DNA of 21,314 nt from Bacillota bacterium (GTDB lineage: Bacteria; Bacillota; Clostridia; Peptostreptococcales; Anaerovoracaceae): positions 1-21,314 of the forward strand of contig JAQXSU010000126.1 in assembly GCA_029219125.1 (NCBI GenBank), read 5' to 3'. This document shows, one piece after another, positions 19,294-21,314 of the stretch. The translations under genes and the position numbers were made by a program. Under the pieces are notes generated by a model. The model was not told where the DNA came from. It saw nothing but the letters and a program-made list of their open reading frames with translations, and searched no databases. Within the stretch, counting starts at the first letter, position 1. Each line of letters starts with the position of its first letter.

Positions 19294-21126
19294 ATGTGCG
19301 GGATAGTTGGATATGTGGGCAGAGAAAATGCCCGGGAAATTATTATCGACGGCTTGAAACGGCTGGAATACAGGGGATATGATTCCGCCGGCATTGCCGT
19401 AGTGCAGAACGGAAAGATTTTGCTCAGAAAACATGTGGGCGGGATTGCCAACCTGGAGAACCTCATCGGCGATGATCCCATGACCAGCGGAACCGGTATC
19501 GGACATACCCGGTGGGCCACCCATGGAGCACCGTCGGATCTCAATGCCCATCCCCATCTGAACGGGGACGGAACCATTGCGGTGGTTCATAACGGGATTA
19601 TCGAAAACTATGTGGAACTGAAGGAAATGCTGGTGCGGGACCACGGTGTTGTGTTCCGGTCGGAAACCGATACGGAGGTCATCGCCCATCTGATTGGCGT
19701 CCACTATAACGGTGATCTGGAGAATGCAGTGTATGAGGCTGTATCGGAAATGCGAGGGGCATATGCCATCAGCGTGATCGCTGCCGCAGAACCGGAAAAG
19801 ATCGTGGCAGTCCGCAAGGATGCGCCGCTGATCGCAGGTCTGGGGCAGGGATGCAACTTTATCGCATCGGATATTCCGGCTCTGCTGAAGTACGTGAAAG
19901 AAATCTATCTGATTGAAAATAATGAAATGGTAGTGCTGACACCGGACAGCGTGAAGATCTATGACGAAAACCGGCAGGAAGTGCACCGGGATGTGTTCCA
20001 TGTGACCTGGGATGCGGATGCTGCCGAAAAGGAAGGCTATGATCATTTCATGCTGAAGGAGATCTATGAGCAGCCGAAGGGACTTTATGAGACGCTGACC
20101 CGCAGGCTCAACGAGGACGGTACCATCAAGCTGGACGGCATCTCCATGACCAAAGAGGAGATTGAAGGTTTTACGAAAATCTATATCGTGGCATGCGGCA
20201 CGGCATATCACGCAGGTCTGGTGGGCAAGTACATCATCGAGAAGCTGGCGAAGGTGCCGGTGGAGGTGGATGTGGCATCGGAGTTCCGTTACCGGGATCC
20301 GTTCGTCGACGATAAGACTTTGTTCATTGCCATCAGCCAGTCCGGGGAGACTCTGGATACTCTGGCGGCGCTTCGTGAAGCCAAGCGGAAGGGAGCAAGA
20401 GTCCTCAGCGTGGTCAACGTGGTGGGCAGTTCTGTGGCCAGAGAATCGGACGACGTGTTCTATACCTGGGCCGGTCCGGAGATTGCCGTGGCTTCCACCA
20501 AGGCCTACACCACCCAGCTGATGTGCATGTACCTGATCGGTCTGCATATGGGTTATGTGCGGGGAACCATCAACAGAGAGTATTATGATCAGTTCATCGC
20601 AGATCTGATGACGATTCCGGATAAGCTGAAGGACTGTCTGGCGAAAAATGCCGGCATCATTGAAGGTCTGTCCAAGATGCTGTACAACAAAGAGCAGGTA
20701 TTTTTCATCGGCCGGGGACTGGATTCCTCCGTGTCCTATGAGGGATCTCTGAAGCTGAAGGAAATTTCCTATATCAACTCTTTTGCCATCGCGGCGGGAG
20801 AACTGAAGCATGGCACCATTGCGCTGATGGAGCCGGGCACGCTGGTGGTGACCCTGGCCACCCAGGATTTCCTCTATGAAAAAATGCTTTCCAACATTCA
20901 GGAAGTAAAGGCAAGAGGCGCCCACGTGCTGTCCATCGCCAAGGAGGGGAATACGGCCATCGAAGCCCACAGCAATGAGGTCATCTACATTCCGGCATGC
21001 AGGGATGAGATTACGCCGCTGCTGTCGGTGGTGCCGCTGCAGCTGTTTGCTTACTATGTGGCTAAAGAACGGGGCTGCAACATCGATAAGCCAAAGAATC
21101 TGGCAAAGTCCGTCACCGTGGAATAG
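19294..21126 (+). CDS. glmS: Glutamine-fructose-6-phosphate aminotransferase (isomerizing)
   Basis: GlmS makes glucosamine-6-phosphate from fructose-6-phosphate and glutamine, the first step of amino-sugar synthesis and the substrate source for GlmM. The N-terminal glutaminase begins with the catalytic Cys2 (MCGIVGYVGRENA) and has RLEYRGYDSAGIAV and HTRWATHG. Two SIS sugar-isomerase domains follow, with IVACGTAYHAGLVGKY, SQSGETLDTLAALREAK and GRGLDSSVSYEGSLKLKEISY. The terminal DKPKNLAKSVTVE is the conserved end of the family. The 610-residue length is typical. It starts 30 bp after glmM, with AAGGTGAG upstream, leaving no room for a glmS ribozyme leader. Confidence 0.97.
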   Translation: MCGIVGYVGRENAREIIIDGLKRLEYRGYDSAGIAVVQNGKILLRKHVGGIANLENLIGDDPMTSGTGIGHTRWATHGAPSDLNAHPHLNGDGTIAVVHNGIIENYVELKEMLVRDHGVVFRSETDTEVIAHLIGVHYNGDLENAVYEAVSEMRGAYAISVIAAAEPEKIVAVRKDAPLIAGLGQGCNFIASDIPALLKYVKEIYLIENNEMVVLTPDSVKIYDENRQEVHRDVFHVTWDADAAEKEGYDHFMLKEIYEQPKGLYETLTRRLNEDGTIKLDGISMTKEEIEGFTKIYIVACGTAYHAGLVGKYIIEKLAKVPVEVDVASEFRYRDPFVDDKTLFIAISQSGETLDTLAALREAKRKGARVLSVVNVVGSSVARESDDVFYTWAGPEIAVASTKAYTTQLMCMYLIGLHMGYVRGTINREYYDQFIADLMTIPDKLKDCLAKNAGIIEGLSKMLYNKEQVFFIGRGLDSSVSYEGSLKLKEISYINSFAIAAGELKHGTIALMEPGTLVVTLATQDFLYEKMLSNIQEVKARGAHVLSIAKEGNTAIEAHSNEVIYIPACRDEITPLLSVVPLQLFAYYVAKERGCNIDKPKNLAKSVTVE

Positions 21127-21141
21127 CCGGGAGAATATATT

Positions 21142-21175
21142 TTGAGAAATCAATGAGAAACAATTGAGAAATCAC
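21142..21175 (+). repeat. Three tandem TTGAGAAATCA-type repeats between glmS and ahcY
   Basis: TTGAGAAATCAA (21142-21153), TGAGAAACAA (21154-21163) and TTGAGAAATCAC (21164-21175) fill most of the 62-bp spacer. The last runs into the ribosome binding site AGGAG of the next gene. No terminator or clear promoter is seen here. Confidence 0.75.
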
Positions 21176-21188
21176 AGGAGAAGAGAAA

Positions 21189-21314
21189 ATGAAGCAATAT
21201 GAAGTAAGAGATATGGCCCGGGCCCCGTCCGGCCATCAGAAAATCGAGTGGGTAAAGAGCCACATGCCGCTGCTGTCCGGTCTGGAAGAGGAGTTCCGTC
21301 AGACCAGGCCGTTT
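21189..21314 (+). CDS. ahcY: N-terminus of adenosylhomocysteinase (cut by the window end)
   Basis: Only 42 residues are visible. The segments VRDMARAPSGHQKIEWVKSH and MPLLSGLEEEFRQTRPF match the conserved start of S-adenosylhomocysteine hydrolase, which splits SAH to adenosine and homocysteine in the activated methyl cycle. The ATG at 21189 has AGGAG (21176-21180) 8 nt upstream. Cotranscription with glmS is possible since no terminator is visible between them. Confidence 0.8.
   Translation, partial: MKQYEVRDMARAPSGHQKIEWVKSHMPLLSGLEEEFRQTRPF

Noticed and set aside
19246..21153. Long open frame on the minus strand across glmS
   Set aside because: It mirrors the strongly conserved glmS codons, is His/Gln-rich and low in recognisable motifs, and has no ribosome binding site. 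It is a shadow of the plus-strand gene.

Overview
The window looks like chromosomal core sequence from a low-to-mid GC Firmicute of the class Clostridia, most probably a Lachnospiraceae-like gut anaerobe. The reasons are the gene families and their order (cdaA-cdaR-glmM-glmS; recD2-like followed by comFC and a long-form hpf; an FHA-FtsW/RodA gene paired with a short class B PBP; an ECF sigma factor with a membrane anti-sigma partner; a VanR/VanS-like two-component pair) and the strong AAGGAGG-type ribosome binding sites. The species cannot be fixed from sequence reading alone. No rRNA, tRNA, CRISPR array, transposase or integrase was seen.

Layout. Positions 1-372 hold the 3' end of a membrane transporter. 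Positions 448-3479 hold a peptidoglycan synthase pair: an FHA-domain SEDS glycosyltransferase and a class B penicillin-binding protein, overlapping by 4 bp. They end at a bidirectional terminator. The converging minus-strand pair (3574-5416) encodes an ECF sigma factor and a single-pass anti-sigma-like protein with a long acidic Ser/Thr-rich extracellular linker. A divergent control region (5417-5688) separates it from a response regulator and sensor kinase (5689-8497). Together these read as a cell-envelope synthesis and surveillance cluster; that is inference from context.

After the kinase comes an AT-rich stretch (8498-8802) with a strong terminator, a duplicated 59-bp phased GTTTTC/GAAAAC element, and a consensus promoter whose -10 lies in a 21-bp palindrome. 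It precedes a solitary gene of unknown role with a PD-(D/E)XK-like pattern. A nucleic-acid metabolism run follows (9727-14696): YhaM-like exonuclease, a tRNA nucleotidyltransferase homologue with several key residues replaced, a RecD2-like helicase without the usual N-terminal domain, and ComFC. An apparently non-coding 425-bp gap leads to hpf.

The last third is the conserved c-di-AMP/amino-sugar operon cdaA-cdaR-glmM-glmS (15826-21126). It is preceded by a terminator and by a perfect 12-bp inverted repeat abutting a -10 box. The window ends in the start of a probable adenosylhomocysteinase gene.

The most interesting items are the duplicated phased element around the kinase 3' end, the degenerate CCA-enzyme homologue, the operator-controlled solitary nuclease-like gene, the shared direct repeats between the ECF and two-component promoters, and the palindrome in front of cdaA.
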